32,062 bases of DNA from Deltaproteobacteria bacterium (GTDB taxonomy: Bacteria; Desulfobacterota; Desulfofervidia; Desulfofervidales; DG-60). Location: positions 1 through 32,062 of the forward strand of contig JAGGTC010000162.1 in NCBI GenBank assembly GCA_021163945.1, given 5' to 3'. The notes beneath the pieces are model-generated. The model was not told where the DNA came from. It searched no databases and saw only the letters and a list, made by a program, of their open reading frames with translations. A program made the position numbers and the translations under genes. This document shows positions 7,225 through 14,428 of this stretch, piece by piece. How positions within the stretch are numbered: position 1 is the first letter of the stretch; each line of letters starts with the position of its first letter.

Positions 7225-9870
7225 ATGAAAAGGACACTAAGTTTTGTCTTTTTAACACTCTTGCTATGGCAGGCAGTGGCCTGGGGAAAATTAAAGGTCA
7301 CTATTGCCCCATTTTTCATTTATAGCAAGGAAAAATTGGAGCAATTACAGACAGAGATCCCTAAAAGGCTTATAGAGAAAATGCCAAAGGAAAACTTAGA
7401 ATTGGTTGCCTGCCCTTTAAAGAGACCGCCTATCTCTAATGAAATGGCTATAGAGTGTGGTAAGGAGATAGGGGTAGACTATGTAGTTATAGGGAGCCTG
7501 ACAAAGATAGACAAGCCAATTAGTCTGGACATCACTATCTTGGAGACAAGTGGTATAAGGCCCCCCCTATCCGTCTATGCAGAGGCACCCTCTTTAGAAG
7601 AGATGCCTAAGGCCCTAGAAAAGGTAGCAAGGGACATTGCCCTTAAGATCTTAAGGAAGAAGGCAATCACAAAGCTTGAGGTTGTAGGTAATAAACGGGT
7701 AGATAAAGAGGCCATTTTGGCTGTAATAAAGACTAAGGAGGGAGGGGTGTTTGACCCCAAGGTTATTAGGGAGGATATAAAAGGGATCTTTAAGATGGGT
7801 TATTTTGAGGATGTAAAGGTGGACGCAGAGGAGACGCCTTTGGGGATGGTTCTAAAATTTATTGTCGATGAAAGGCCTGTGATAAGGGCAATTCGCACAT
7901 TTGGCAACAAGGCCATTAAAGAAAGCGATATCAAAGAGAATATCTCTCTAAAGCCCAATACCATCTTAAATGTAGATTCAATAAAACAATCTGTAGATCA
8001 AATAAAGGCCCTTTATCAAAAAGAGGGTTATTTTGATGCCCAAGTAGAATACAAAATTCATACCTTGGCAAAAAAGGAAGTGGAGGTAATATTTGATATT
8101 AAAGAAGGTGCCAAGGCATTCATTAAAAAGATTATCTTTCAGGGAAACAAGGCATTTAAGGATAAAAAATTAAAAAAGGTAATGAAAAATAAGGAAAAGT
8201 GGCTTTTTTCATTTATTACAGGTTCTGGTAAACTGAAGACAGAGGAGTTGAAGAATGATGTCAGTCGAATTGTGGCATTTTACTATAATCATGGGTATGT
8301 CAGGGTCAAGGTAGGTGAGCCCAAAATAGAGCGTAAGGGCAAGGAGATCTATATCTTCATCCCTATTGAAGAGGGCAATCAATACCGTATAGGCAAATTG
8401 GAGATAAAGGGAGATTTAATTGAGCCCAAATCTAAATTGTTAAAACGTCTTAAGCTAAAGGAAAAGGGCGTCTACAGTCAAGAGTCTCTGCAAGAAGATA
8501 TAATGAAACTTAGTAGAATTTATGCAAATAAAGGTTTTGCCTATGCAGAGGTAACACCGCAGATAAAGATAGATGATGATAGACACCTTGTAAATATAAC
8601 CTATAATATCAAAAGGGGGGTAAAGGTCTATATTGGGCGTATCGAGATTGAGGGGAATACAAAGACACGTGATAAAGTGATCAGAAGGGAACTTTGGGTA
8701 TCAGAGGGAGAGACCTTCAGCAAGTCCCTGCTAGAGGAGAGTTTGGGAAATCTTAGACGTTTAGGATACTTTGAAGATGTAAAGGTAGAGACCGAACAAG
8801 GGGTATCTCCTGATGAAATGAACCTAAAGATTAAGGTAAAGGAACAGCCTACAGGTGCATTTTCCATTGGAGGGGGTTATAGTTCAATAGAGAATTTTAT
8901 TGTGATGGCAGATATCTCACAGAGGAATTTTTTGGGACGGGGTCAACAATTGACCTTAAGGGGCTATATTGGTGGGATTACCAAACGTTATACATTTGAC
9001 TTTACAGAGCCTTACCTCTTTGATACCCGCCTCTCTACAGGCTTTGAGGTGTATAAATGGGACATTGAGTATATAGACTTTACTAAACTAAGTAGTGGTG
9101 GAGAGATGAGGCTAAGTTATCCTGTAGGTCACTATTCCCGTATATATTCTACCTATCGTTATGAATATGCAAAGACTACAGACTTTTCTGAGACTGCCTC
9201 AAGCTTTATTACAGAACTAGCAGGTGGGATATCCACTAGCAGTTTGCGTCTTGGTTTTAGGCGGGATACAAGGAATGAGTATTTTTACCCCACTAAAGGG
9301 ACTATTTTATCAACTGGTATAGAATTTGCTGGTGGGCCTTTTCAAGGAGATAGTGCCTTTACCCGCTATGATGCATCTGCCTCTATATTTATCCCCTTAT
9401 TTTGGGATACAGTAGGATTTATTAAAACTACCGTTGGATATATTGATAGAAGAGGGAAGGGACTTTTGCCTCTATTTGAAAGGTACTATCTGGGTGGGCC
9501 AAATACACTGCGTGGCTTTGATTTTGCATCCGTAGGCCCTAAAAGATGTCCTGAAAAATGCAAGGAAGACGGGCGGTGTACATGTCCTGAAGAGCTCATT
9601 GGTGGAAACAAAATGCTTCTATTTAATTTTGAATTTAGATTCCCTATTGTAAAGAGTATAAGGCTTACAGGGGCAATATTCTTTGATGCGGGGAATGCCT
9701 TTGATGATAATGAGGCATTTAGTCTTACAAATCTGAGAAAGAGCATTGGCTTTGGCATAAGGTGGTTCTCTCCTATGGGCCCAATAAGGATAGAGTGGGG
9801 CCGTATCCTTCAGCGTCGCCCTGGTGAACCATCTGGCAATTGGGAGTTTGGAATGGGGACATTCTTTTAA
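7225..9870 (+). CDS. bamA: Outer-membrane assembly factor BamA with extra N-terminal domain
   Basis: An 881-aa Omp85 protein, longer than E. coli BamA (about 810). A signal peptide (about 1-21) is followed by a ~130-residue domain resembling TolB-N/FlgO/CsgG-type periplasmic domains (IGVDYVVIGSLTKI, then ISLDITILE). POTRA repeats follow from about residue 152 to 550, several beginning with patterns like KLEVVGNKRVDKEAI and IRIEIEGNTKTRDKVI-type sequence. A 16-strand barrel domain runs from about 560 to the end, which finishes in phenylalanines (GMGTFF), a usual beta-signal ending. The L6 LRGF motif is at 762-765. A four-cysteine insertion (C775, C779, C785, C787) follows it. The gene sits 18 nt after lolD and just before skp. 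Confidence 0.95.
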   Translation: MKRTLSFVFLTLLLWQAVAWGKLKVTIAPFFIYSKEKLEQLQTEIPKRLIEKMPKENLELVACPLKRPPISNEMAIECGKEIGVDYVVIGSLTKIDKPISLDITILETSGIRPPLSVYAEAPSLEEMPKALEKVARDIALKILRKKAITKLEVVGNKRVDKEAILAVIKTKEGGVFDPKVIREDIKGIFKMGYFEDVKVDAEETPLGMVLKFIVDERPVIRAIRTFGNKAIKESDIKENISLKPNTILNVDSIKQSVDQIKALYQKEGYFDAQVEYKIHTLAKKEVEVIFDIKEGAKAFIKKIIFQGNKAFKDKKLKKVMKNKEKWLFSFITGSGKLKTEELKNDVSRIVAFYYNHGYVRVKVGEPKIERKGKEIYIFIPIEEGNQYRIGKLEIKGDLIEPKSKLLKRLKLKEKGVYSQESLQEDIMKLSRIYANKGFAYAEVTPQIKIDDDRHLVNITYNIKRGVKVYIGRIEIEGNTKTRDKVIRRELWVSEGETFSKSLLEESLGNLRRLGYFEDVKVETEQGVSPDEMNLKIKVKEQPTGAFSIGGGYSSIENFIVMADISQRNFLGRGQQLTLRGYIGGITKRYTFDFTEPYLFDTRLSTGFEVYKWDIEYIDFTKLSSGGEMRLSYPVGHYSRIYSTYRYEYAKTTDFSETASSFITELAGGISTSSLRLGFRRDTRNEYFYPTKGTILSTGIEFAGGPFQGDSAFTRYDASASIFIPLFWDTVGFIKTTVGYIDRRGKGLLPLFERYYLGGPNTLRGFDFASVGPKRCPEKCKEDGRCTCPEELIGGNKMLLFNFEFRFPIVKSIRLTGAIFFDAGNAFDDNEAFSLTNLRKSIGFGIRWFSPMGPIRIEWGRILQRRPGEPSGNWEFGMGTFF

Positions 9871-9885
9871 TATAAAGGGGGGAAT

Positions 9886-10416
9886 ATGAGAGGGATAAAG
9901 GTCTTTTTGTTAGTTTGCTGTTTCCTATTTTTTGTCTTTACAACCTTTGCAAATGCAGGGGATATTAAGATTGGAGTGGTAGATTTACAAAAGGCGCTCA
10001 ATATGTGTAAGGCAGGAAAGGCGGCTATGGCAAAACTTTCTAAAAAGTTTGAGAAGATGAAAAAGGAACTTCAAGAAAAGCAAGAGGAAGTACAGAGATT
10101 AAAGAATGAATTAGAAAAACAGAGGTTGATGTTAAGTCTAGAGGCAAATCGAGAGAAGGAAAAGGAATATGAAAGGAAGCTTAGGGAGCTAAGATACCTA
10201 TATCAAGATTATAAAGATGAGATGCAAAAGGAGGAGTTTGAGGCCGTTCAACCTATCCTAAATGAACTGAGGAATGTTATTGAGGAAATCAGAAGAAAAG
10301 AACACTACACCATCATCTTGGAGAAGAGCGTTGGTGTAGTTTGCTATCAAAGTGAGATAGATATTACAGATAAGGTGATCAAGCTTTATGACCAAAAGTG
10401 GCAAAAGGGTAAGTAA
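9886..10416 (+). CDS. skp: Periplasmic chaperone OmpH/Skp family
   Basis: A 176-aa exported protein. The signal peptide ends in FANA (cleavage after about 24). The mature start, GDIKIGVVDLQKAL, is typical of OmpH/Skp. A long charged coiled coil (about 50-130, KKLELQEKQEEV-like heptads) forms the tentacle arms. The C-terminal strand region is HYTIILEKSVGVVC. It holds unfolded outer-membrane proteins for BamA, whose gene ends 15 nt upstream. A strong AAGGGGGG ribosome-binding site precedes the ATG. Confidence 0.92.
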   Translation: MRGIKVFLLVCCFLFFVFTTFANAGDIKIGVVDLQKALNMCKAGKAAMAKLSKKFEKMKKELQEKQEEVQRLKNELEKQRLMLSLEANREKEKEYERKLRELRYLYQDYKDEMQKEEFEAVQPILNELRNVIEEIRRKEHYTIILEKSVGVVCYQSEIDITDKVIKLYDQKWQKGK

Positions 10417-10427
10417 AAAGATAAAAA

Positions 10428-11477
10428 ATGGTTAAATTAAAAGAGATTGCCAAATTGGTAGATGGTGAATTGATAGGGGATGGGGAGGTGTCTATAAGTG
10501 GCATTGCCCCTATTGAGACTGCCAAAGACGGGGAGATTTCCTTTTTGGCAAACCCAAAATACAAGGCATTTTTAAAAAAGACAAAGGCAAGTGCGGTTAT
10601 TGTGCCAAAAGAGATAAAAGAGGCAGGTGTAGCCATTATTCGGACCCAGATGCCTTATCTTGCTTATGCCAAAGTGGCTAAGCTATTTTACAAGTGGCCT
10701 TATAGATTTGAGGGGATTAGTAAAGATGCCTATATTGGTAAGGGTATCTCCTTGGGTAAAAAGGTAACTATTTTCCCCTCTGCTTATGTTGACGATGCTA
10801 CCGAGATTGGGGATTATGTAGTCATCTTTCCAGGTGTATATGTTGGCCCCAGGGTAAAGATTGGGGCAAGGACCATTATATATCCCAATGTTACTATATT
10901 AGCAGACTGCAAGGTGGGAAAGGATGTTATCATTCATAGCGGTGCGGTAATTGGTAGTGATGGGTTTGGCTATTCTAGAGATGAGAGGGGTCGTTATGTA
11001 AAGATTCCACAAATGGGTACTGTAGAGATTGAGGATGGGGTGGAGATAGGGGCAAATACTACTATTGATAGAGCGGCCTTGGGGAAGACATTGGTGAAAA
11101 GGGGTACAAAGATAGATAACCTAGTACAAATTGCCCATAATGTAGTAATTGGAGAGGATTCTATCATCATCGCCCAGGTAGGCATTGCGGGCAGTACTAA
11201 GGTGGGAGATAGGGTAAGACTAGGTGGTCAAGTAGGGGTAGTGGGTCATATTGAGATTGGAGATGGGGCATCTATTGGGGCAAAAACAGGCGTTGCCAAA
11301 TCTGTGCCTGAAGAGGCAAAAATGGCATCAGGTATACCAGCTATGCCTTACCAAACCTATTTAAGGGTAATGAATATTTTACCCAAGCTTCCAAACCTCC
11401 TTTCACGGATAAGGAGATTGGAAGAGGAGATTGAACGTTTAAAAGGGGAAAAAGATGAAAAGTGCATTAAACGTTGA
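10428..11477 (+). CDS. lpxD: UDP-3-O-(3-hydroxyacyl)glucosamine N-acyltransferase
   Basis: A 349-aa left-handed beta-helix acyltransferase, the third step of lipid A synthesis. The N-terminal uridine-binding domain (about 1-100, with ISFLANPKYKAFL) is followed by many hexapeptide repeats (IGKGISLGKKVTIFPSAYV and on). The catalytic-histidine region is LVQIAHNVVIGEDS, and a final helix is rich in Arg and Glu. Its 3' end overlaps fabZ by 23 bp. Length and motifs are canonical. Confidence 0.96.
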   Translation: MVKLKEIAKLVDGELIGDGEVSISGIAPIETAKDGEISFLANPKYKAFLKKTKASAVIVPKEIKEAGVAIIRTQMPYLAYAKVAKLFYKWPYRFEGISKDAYIGKGISLGKKVTIFPSAYVDDATEIGDYVVIFPGVYVGPRVKIGARTIIYPNVTILADCKVGKDVIIHSGAVIGSDGFGYSRDERGRYVKIPQMGTVEIEDGVEIGANTTIDRAALGKTLVKRGTKIDNLVQIAHNVVIGEDSIIIAQVGIAGSTKVGDRVRLGGQVGVVGHIEIGDGASIGAKTGVAKSVPEEAKMASGIPAMPYQTYLRVMNILPKLPNLLSRIRRLEEEIERLKGEKDEKCIKR

Positions 11478-11895
11478 AGAAATTAGGGAGTGTCTACCCC
11501 ACCGTTACCCATTTTTATTAGTGGATAGAATTTTAGAGATGGAGGTAGGTAAAAGGATTGTAGGGATAAAGAATGTTACTATCAATGAGCCCTTTTTTGA
11601 TGGGCATTTCCCTGAAAGGGCTATTATGCCAGGTGTTTTAATCATTGAGGCAATGGCCCAGGTAGGTGGGATACTGGCCTATAAGTCTGCTAAGACATCG
11701 ACTGAAGGTAAGCTTGTTTATCTTGCTGGTATGGATAAGGTGAGGTTTAGGAAGCCCGTCTTTCCTGGAGATCAGATTGTCTTTGAGCTGGAGATCCTTC
11801 ATCAAGGCAGTCGCGCCTATAAGATGAAAGGTAAGGCATTTGTAAATAAGGAACTTGTAGCTGAGGCAGAGATAACCGCAGTATTGTCAGAGTGA
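11455..11895 (+). CDS. fabZ: (3R)-hydroxyacyl-ACP dehydratase
   Basis: A 146-aa hot-dog-fold enzyme that dehydrates 3-hydroxyacyl-ACP in fatty acid synthesis and competes with LpxA and LpxD for the same substrate pool. The signature is LPHRYPFLLVDRI at 14-26, and the catalytic residues are His51 (FFDGHFPE) and Glu65 (GVLIIEAMAQ). A good AAGGGG ribosome-binding site lies within the overlapping end of lpxD. Placement between lpxD and lpxA is the common arrangement. Confidence 0.97.
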   Translation: MKSALNVEEIRECLPHRYPFLLVDRILEMEVGKRIVGIKNVTINEPFFDGHFPERAIMPGVLIIEAMAQVGGILAYKSAKTSTEGKLVYLAGMDKVRFRKPVFPGDQIVFELEILHQGSRAYKMKGKAFVNKELVAEAEITAVLSE

Positions 11896-11896
11896 G

Positions 11897-12679
11897 ATGA
11901 CAGATATCCATCCTACAGCCATTATTGATAGTAGTGCAGAGATTGCAGAGGGTGTGAGGATAGGGGCCTACAGTCAGATTGGGCCAAATGTAAAGATTGG
12001 TCCCAATTGTGTTATAGGGTCTCATGTCGTCATCCACTCTCATACCATCATTGGTCAGAGATGTCATATCTTTCCTTTTGCCTCTATTGGTGCCATACCT
12101 CAAGACCTAAAATTTAAAGGGGAGGAATCTTGGGTAAGGATCGGTGATAATTGTGTAATTAGGGAGTTTGTGACCATTCATCGCGGTACTTCCCTGGGCA
12201 GGGGTATAACAGAGGTTGGAGAGGGGAGCTTCCTTATGGCCTATGCCCACATTGCCCATGATTGCAAGATAGGAAATCATGTAATTATGGCAAATGTAGC
12301 TACATTGGGAGGTCATGTAGAGATAGAGGACTATGCCATTATTGGTGGCGTAACGACCATTCACCAATTTGTGAGGATTGGGGAATATGCCATCTTGGGT
12401 GGTATGTCTGCTACTGTAAAGGATATCCCCCCTTATGTCATGGCCTCAGGGAATAGGGCCAAGCTCTATGGGCTCAATTTAGTTGGCCTAAAGAGACACA
12501 ATTTTAAGGAAGAGGTAATTTCTGCCTTAAAAAAGGCCTATCGTATATTGATACGTTCCCAAAAGACATTAAGGGTTGCCTTAGAAGAGGTAAAGAGTGA
12601 TTCAATATTTTCCATACCAGAGGTAGCACACTTTGTCAAATTTATAGAGGACTCTAAAAGGGGCATACCAAGAAGGTGA
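11897..12679 (+). CDS. lpxA: UDP-N-acetylglucosamine O-acyltransferase
   Basis: A 260-aa hexapeptide-repeat acyltransferase that starts lipid A synthesis. It begins IHPTAIIDSSAEIAEGVRIG and carries the catalytic-His block AYAHIAHDCKIGNHVIMA. GGVTTIHQFVRIGEYAILGG follows, then a C-terminal helical domain (KRHNFKEEVISALKKAYRIL). The ATG follows the fabZ stop by one base. The stop overlaps the lpxI GTG start. Confidence 0.97.
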   Translation: MTDIHPTAIIDSSAEIAEGVRIGAYSQIGPNVKIGPNCVIGSHVVIHSHTIIGQRCHIFPFASIGAIPQDLKFKGEESWVRIGDNCVIREFVTIHRGTSLGRGITEVGEGSFLMAYAHIAHDCKIGNHVIMANVATLGGHVEIEDYAIIGGVTTIHQFVRIGEYAILGGMSATVKDIPPYVMASGNRAKLYGLNLVGLKRHNFKEEVISALKKAYRILIRSQKTLRVALEEVKSDSIFSIPEVAHFVKFIEDSKRGIPRR

Positions 12680-13473
12680 AAAAGATAGGCCTAATTGCAG
12701 GAAACGGAAAATTTCCCATTATATTTGCAAAGGCAGCAAAGAGGGAGGGCTATGAGGTCATCGCCATCGCGCACAAAGGTGAAACTTTAAGGGAATTAGA
12801 AGACTGGGTGGATAGTATAAAGTGGATTAAGATAGGGCAGCTTACAAAATTGATTGATTTTTTGAAGGAAAATGGTGTGAAGGATGTGGCCCTTGTGGGT
12901 GGTATTACAAAAAGGAAGATATTTACAGAGATAATGCCTGATTTAAGGGCCCTGGGTTTGGCCCTTAGGCTTAGAAATAGGGAAGATGATGCCATTTTAA
13001 GGGAGGTTGCAAGGGAGTTGGAAAAAGAGGGCCTGACTGTTCAGCCCTCTACACTATTTGTGCCATCGATATTGGCCCCAAAGGGGTGCTTAACAAAACA
13101 GAGACCAAATAGACAGCAGAGGCGTGATATTGAGTTTGGTTGGAAGATGGCAAAGGCTATTGGTGCCTTAGATATTGGGCAATGTGTAGTGGTAAAGCAA
13201 CAGACTGTACTTGCCGTAGAGGCAATAGATGGGACAGATGAGACCATAAAAAGGGGGGGGCGACTGGCCAAGGGGGCAGTTGTGGTCAAGGTAAGCAAGC
13301 CCCAACAGGACCTAAGATTTGATGTACCTGCTGTAGGGCTTACTACCATCAGGAATATGACAGAGGTAGCTGCCTCTGTTTTGGCGATAGAGGCAGGCAA
13401 AACGCTTATGTTTGATAAGGAAGAGATGATAAGGGAGGCAAATAGGGCAAAGATAAGTATCATTAGTTTGTAA
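12676..13473 (+). CDS. lpxI: UDP-2,3-diacylglucosamine pyrophosphatase LpxI
   Basis: A 265-aa protein of the LpxI family, which hydrolyses UDP-2,3-diacylglucosamine to lipid X in lineages without LpxH. It starts KKIGLIAGNGKFPIIFAKAA. Further family blocks are DVALVGGITKRKIF, RNREDDAILREVARELEKEG, GCLTKQRPNRQQRRDIEFG, EAIDGTDETIKRGG and the DLRFDVPAVGLTTI region. The start is a GTG overlapping the lpxA stop (GTGA). It ends the lpx block; lpxB, which often follows, is replaced here by the relic zone at 13474-14194. Confidence 0.93.
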   Translation: MKKIGLIAGNGKFPIIFAKAAKREGYEVIAIAHKGETLRELEDWVDSIKWIKIGQLTKLIDFLKENGVKDVALVGGITKRKIFTEIMPDLRALGLALRLRNREDDAILREVARELEKEGLTVQPSTLFVPSILAPKGCLTKQRPNRQQRRDIEFGWKMAKAIGALDIGQCVVVKQQTVLAVEAIDGTDETIKRGGRLAKGAVVVKVSKPQQDLRFDVPAVGLTTIRNMTEVAASVLAIEAGKTLMFDKEEMIREANRAKISIISL

Positions 13474-13517
13474 AAGGATTGTTACAATAATCTAGTGCTT
13501 GACTAACATTTTAAACT

Positions 13518-13536
13518 TCCATAAGTTAATTATGGA
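13518..13536. repeat. Small perfect inverted repeat downstream of lpxI
   Basis: TCCATAA (13518-13524), a 5-nt loop and TTATGGA (13530-13536) form a 7-bp AT-rich stem. The nearest T-run (TTTTTT) begins about 10 nt later, so it is a poor intrinsic terminator. It could be an operator or chance. Confidence 0.3.
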
Positions 13537-13564
13537 TGAAAGAAGATTTTTTAAGCATTAGGAA

Positions 13565-13741
13565 ATGGAAGGACTAACATTTATATTGGCAATAATCCTT
13601 ATCATTTTGTTTATAATGAAAAAGGAACGTTATGAATGTAAAAAAGAAGAAAAATACCTAAGGTCACTTAATAATCTTCAAGCTCTATCAGAAGTAGACC
13701 CTATTGAATTAAAAGATTTTGTACCTAAAGGCAGGCCTTAG
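13565..13741 (+). CDS. Unrecognised small single-span membrane protein
   Basis: A 58-codon ORF in the low-coding zone. It begins MEGLTFILAIILIILFIMKK: one hydrophobic helix at about residues 4-18. A strongly charged stretch rich in Lys and Glu follows (about 19-33), ending in PIELKDFVPKGRP. A short periplasmic N-terminus, one membrane span and a cytoplasmic tail is a plausible topology. No family is recognised. The ribosome-binding site is poor, with AGGA almost touching the ATG. A weak TTGACT (13499-13504) N17 TAAGTT lies upstream. The AT-rich sequence and the integrase relic next door suggest it may be leftover cargo, or spurious. Confidence 0.4.
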   Translation: MEGLTFILAIILIILFIMKKERYECKKEEKYLRSLNNLQALSEVDPIELKDFVPKGRP

Positions 13742-13799
13742 AATATAGCTTTTGTTGTGGTGTTAAATTACGTCTTGCCAATTGATACAAGACAATTCT

Positions 13800-14194
13800 T
13801 CAAAAATTCTAAAATTTTTCCCTAAAAGAATAACCATGAAGAATACTCTGATGGTGGCTTTTGACCTAGGAGGATAGACACAGACCTCCTTTTCCCTGAT
13901 ATTACTCCTTCTATGGTCTCAAAGGCATTTTTAAGGGCATGCAAATCTGTAGGGATTTTTAATTTTCACTTTCATGATCTAAGGCACAATTTTGGAAGCT
14001 ATTTAGCTATGTCTGGCCATAGCATTAAGACAATTCAGCAGCTACTTGGCCATAAAGACATAAGAATGACCCTCAGATATGCTCACCTATCCCCTGAGCA
14101 CCTTAGGGCTGCTGCTGAGGGCCTTTTTAAGGTAATAGGCAACCAAGTGGAAACTATATGGAGACCAAAAGAAAAAGGAGAAAGGAAAACCTAG
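13800..14194 (+). pseudogene. Degraded tyrosine recombinase (integrase) remnant
   Basis: The C-terminal half of a phage/island-type tyrosine integrase. From the ATG at 13913 the frame is open to 14194 and contains FHDLRHNFGSYLAMSG (box II His and Arg), LLGHKDIRMT (His) and LRYAHLSPEH (the nucleophile Tyr). Similarity continues upstream of that ATG in the same frame (PRRIDTDLLFPDITPS from about 13865), showing the ATG is not the original start. A stop at 13862-13864 blocks that frame. Further upstream, KRITMKNTLMVAF near 13824-13862 looks integrase-like in another frame, so a frameshift is inferred near 13860. The box I Arg and catalytic Lys are absent. The gene points into the 3' end of tRNA-Glu, which begins on the next base, as in a tRNA-targeted island. 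The left boundary is approximate. Confidence 0.75.
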
Positions 14195-14267
14195 TGGTCC
14201 CAATGGGATTTGAACCCATGTCTCTGGCGTGAGAGGCCAGTGTCCTAGGCCACTAGACGATGGGACC
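14195..14267 (-). tRNA. tRNA-Glu (anticodon CUC)
   Basis: A full cloverleaf of 73 nt. The acceptor stem is GGTCCCA/TGGGACC, the D stem GTC/GAC, the anticodon stem CTGGC/GCCAG with loop CTCTCAC (anticodon at 14231-14233), and the T stem ATGGG/CCCAT with loop TTCAAAT. The discriminator is A. CCA is not encoded. It closely resembles known bacterial tRNA-Glu in the D arm. It lies 2 nt downstream of tRNA-Gln and is surely co-transcribed with it. The integrase remnant ends at its 3' base. Confidence 0.97.
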
Positions 14268-14269
14268 AA

Positions 14270-14340
14270 CTGGGGGACGAGGATTCGAACCTCGGCTAGC
14301 AGGTCCAGAGCCTGCCGTCCTACCACTAGACGATCCCCCA
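14270..14340 (-). tRNA. tRNA-Gln (anticodon CUG)
   Basis: A cloverleaf of 71 nt. The acceptor stem is TGGGGGA/TCCCCCA with a U1-A72 pair typical of tRNA-Gln. The D stem is GTC/GAC, the anticodon stem GCAGG/CCTGC with loop CTCTGGA (anticodon at 14306-14308), and the T stem CGAGG/CCTCG with loop TTCGAAT. The discriminator is G. CCA is not encoded. It is the first gene of a two-tRNA unit. Confidence 0.97.
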
Positions 14341-14348
14341 CTAACTAA

Positions 14349-14377
14349 AAACTAACCCAAAAATTGACCAAAGTCAA
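14349..14377 (-). promoter_or_regulatory. Predicted promoter of the tRNA-Gln/tRNA-Glu unit
   Basis: On the minus strand TTGACT (14372-14377), a 17-nt spacer and TAGTTT (14349-14354) lie 8 nt before the tRNA-Gln 5' end. Confidence 0.5.
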
Positions 14378-14383
14378 GACAAC

Positions 14384-14412
14384 TTGACAATCTTTACTTA
14401 TCTTCTTATTTT
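14384..14412 (+). promoter_or_regulatory. Predicted promoter of the pilC/gspF-like gene
   Basis: A perfect TTGACA (14384-14389), a 17-nt spacer and TATTTT (14407-14412) lie 16 nt before the ATG at 14429. An upstream TTG start would fall inside the -35 box and is therefore rejected. The -35 boxes of this promoter and the tRNA promoter are only 6 bp apart. Confidence 0.65.
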
Positions 14413-14428
14413 AGAAAAAGAGGAGCTT

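Noticed and set aside
13041..13463. 140-codon minus-strand ORF opposite lpxI
   Set aside because: Shadow of the lpxI codon pattern; low-complexity Ser/Thr/Ala translation.
13518..13555. Hairpin downstream of lpxI as an intrinsic terminator
   Set aside because: The stem is AT-rich and the T-run is about 10 nt away, so it does not fit a rho-independent terminator.
13501..13582. GACTAACATTT repeated at 13501-13511 and 13572-13582
   Set aside because: Only 11 bp, AT-rich and without a defined element between; chance is likely.
14087..14341. Minus-strand ORF of 84 codons across the tRNA region
   Set aside because: It is read straight through two tRNA genes; there is no protein family resemblance.
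14384..14428. Upstream TTG start adding 15 residues to the PilC/GspF-like protein
   Set aside because: The TTG is part of a perfect TTGACA -35 box, and the protein family starts at the ATG at 14429.
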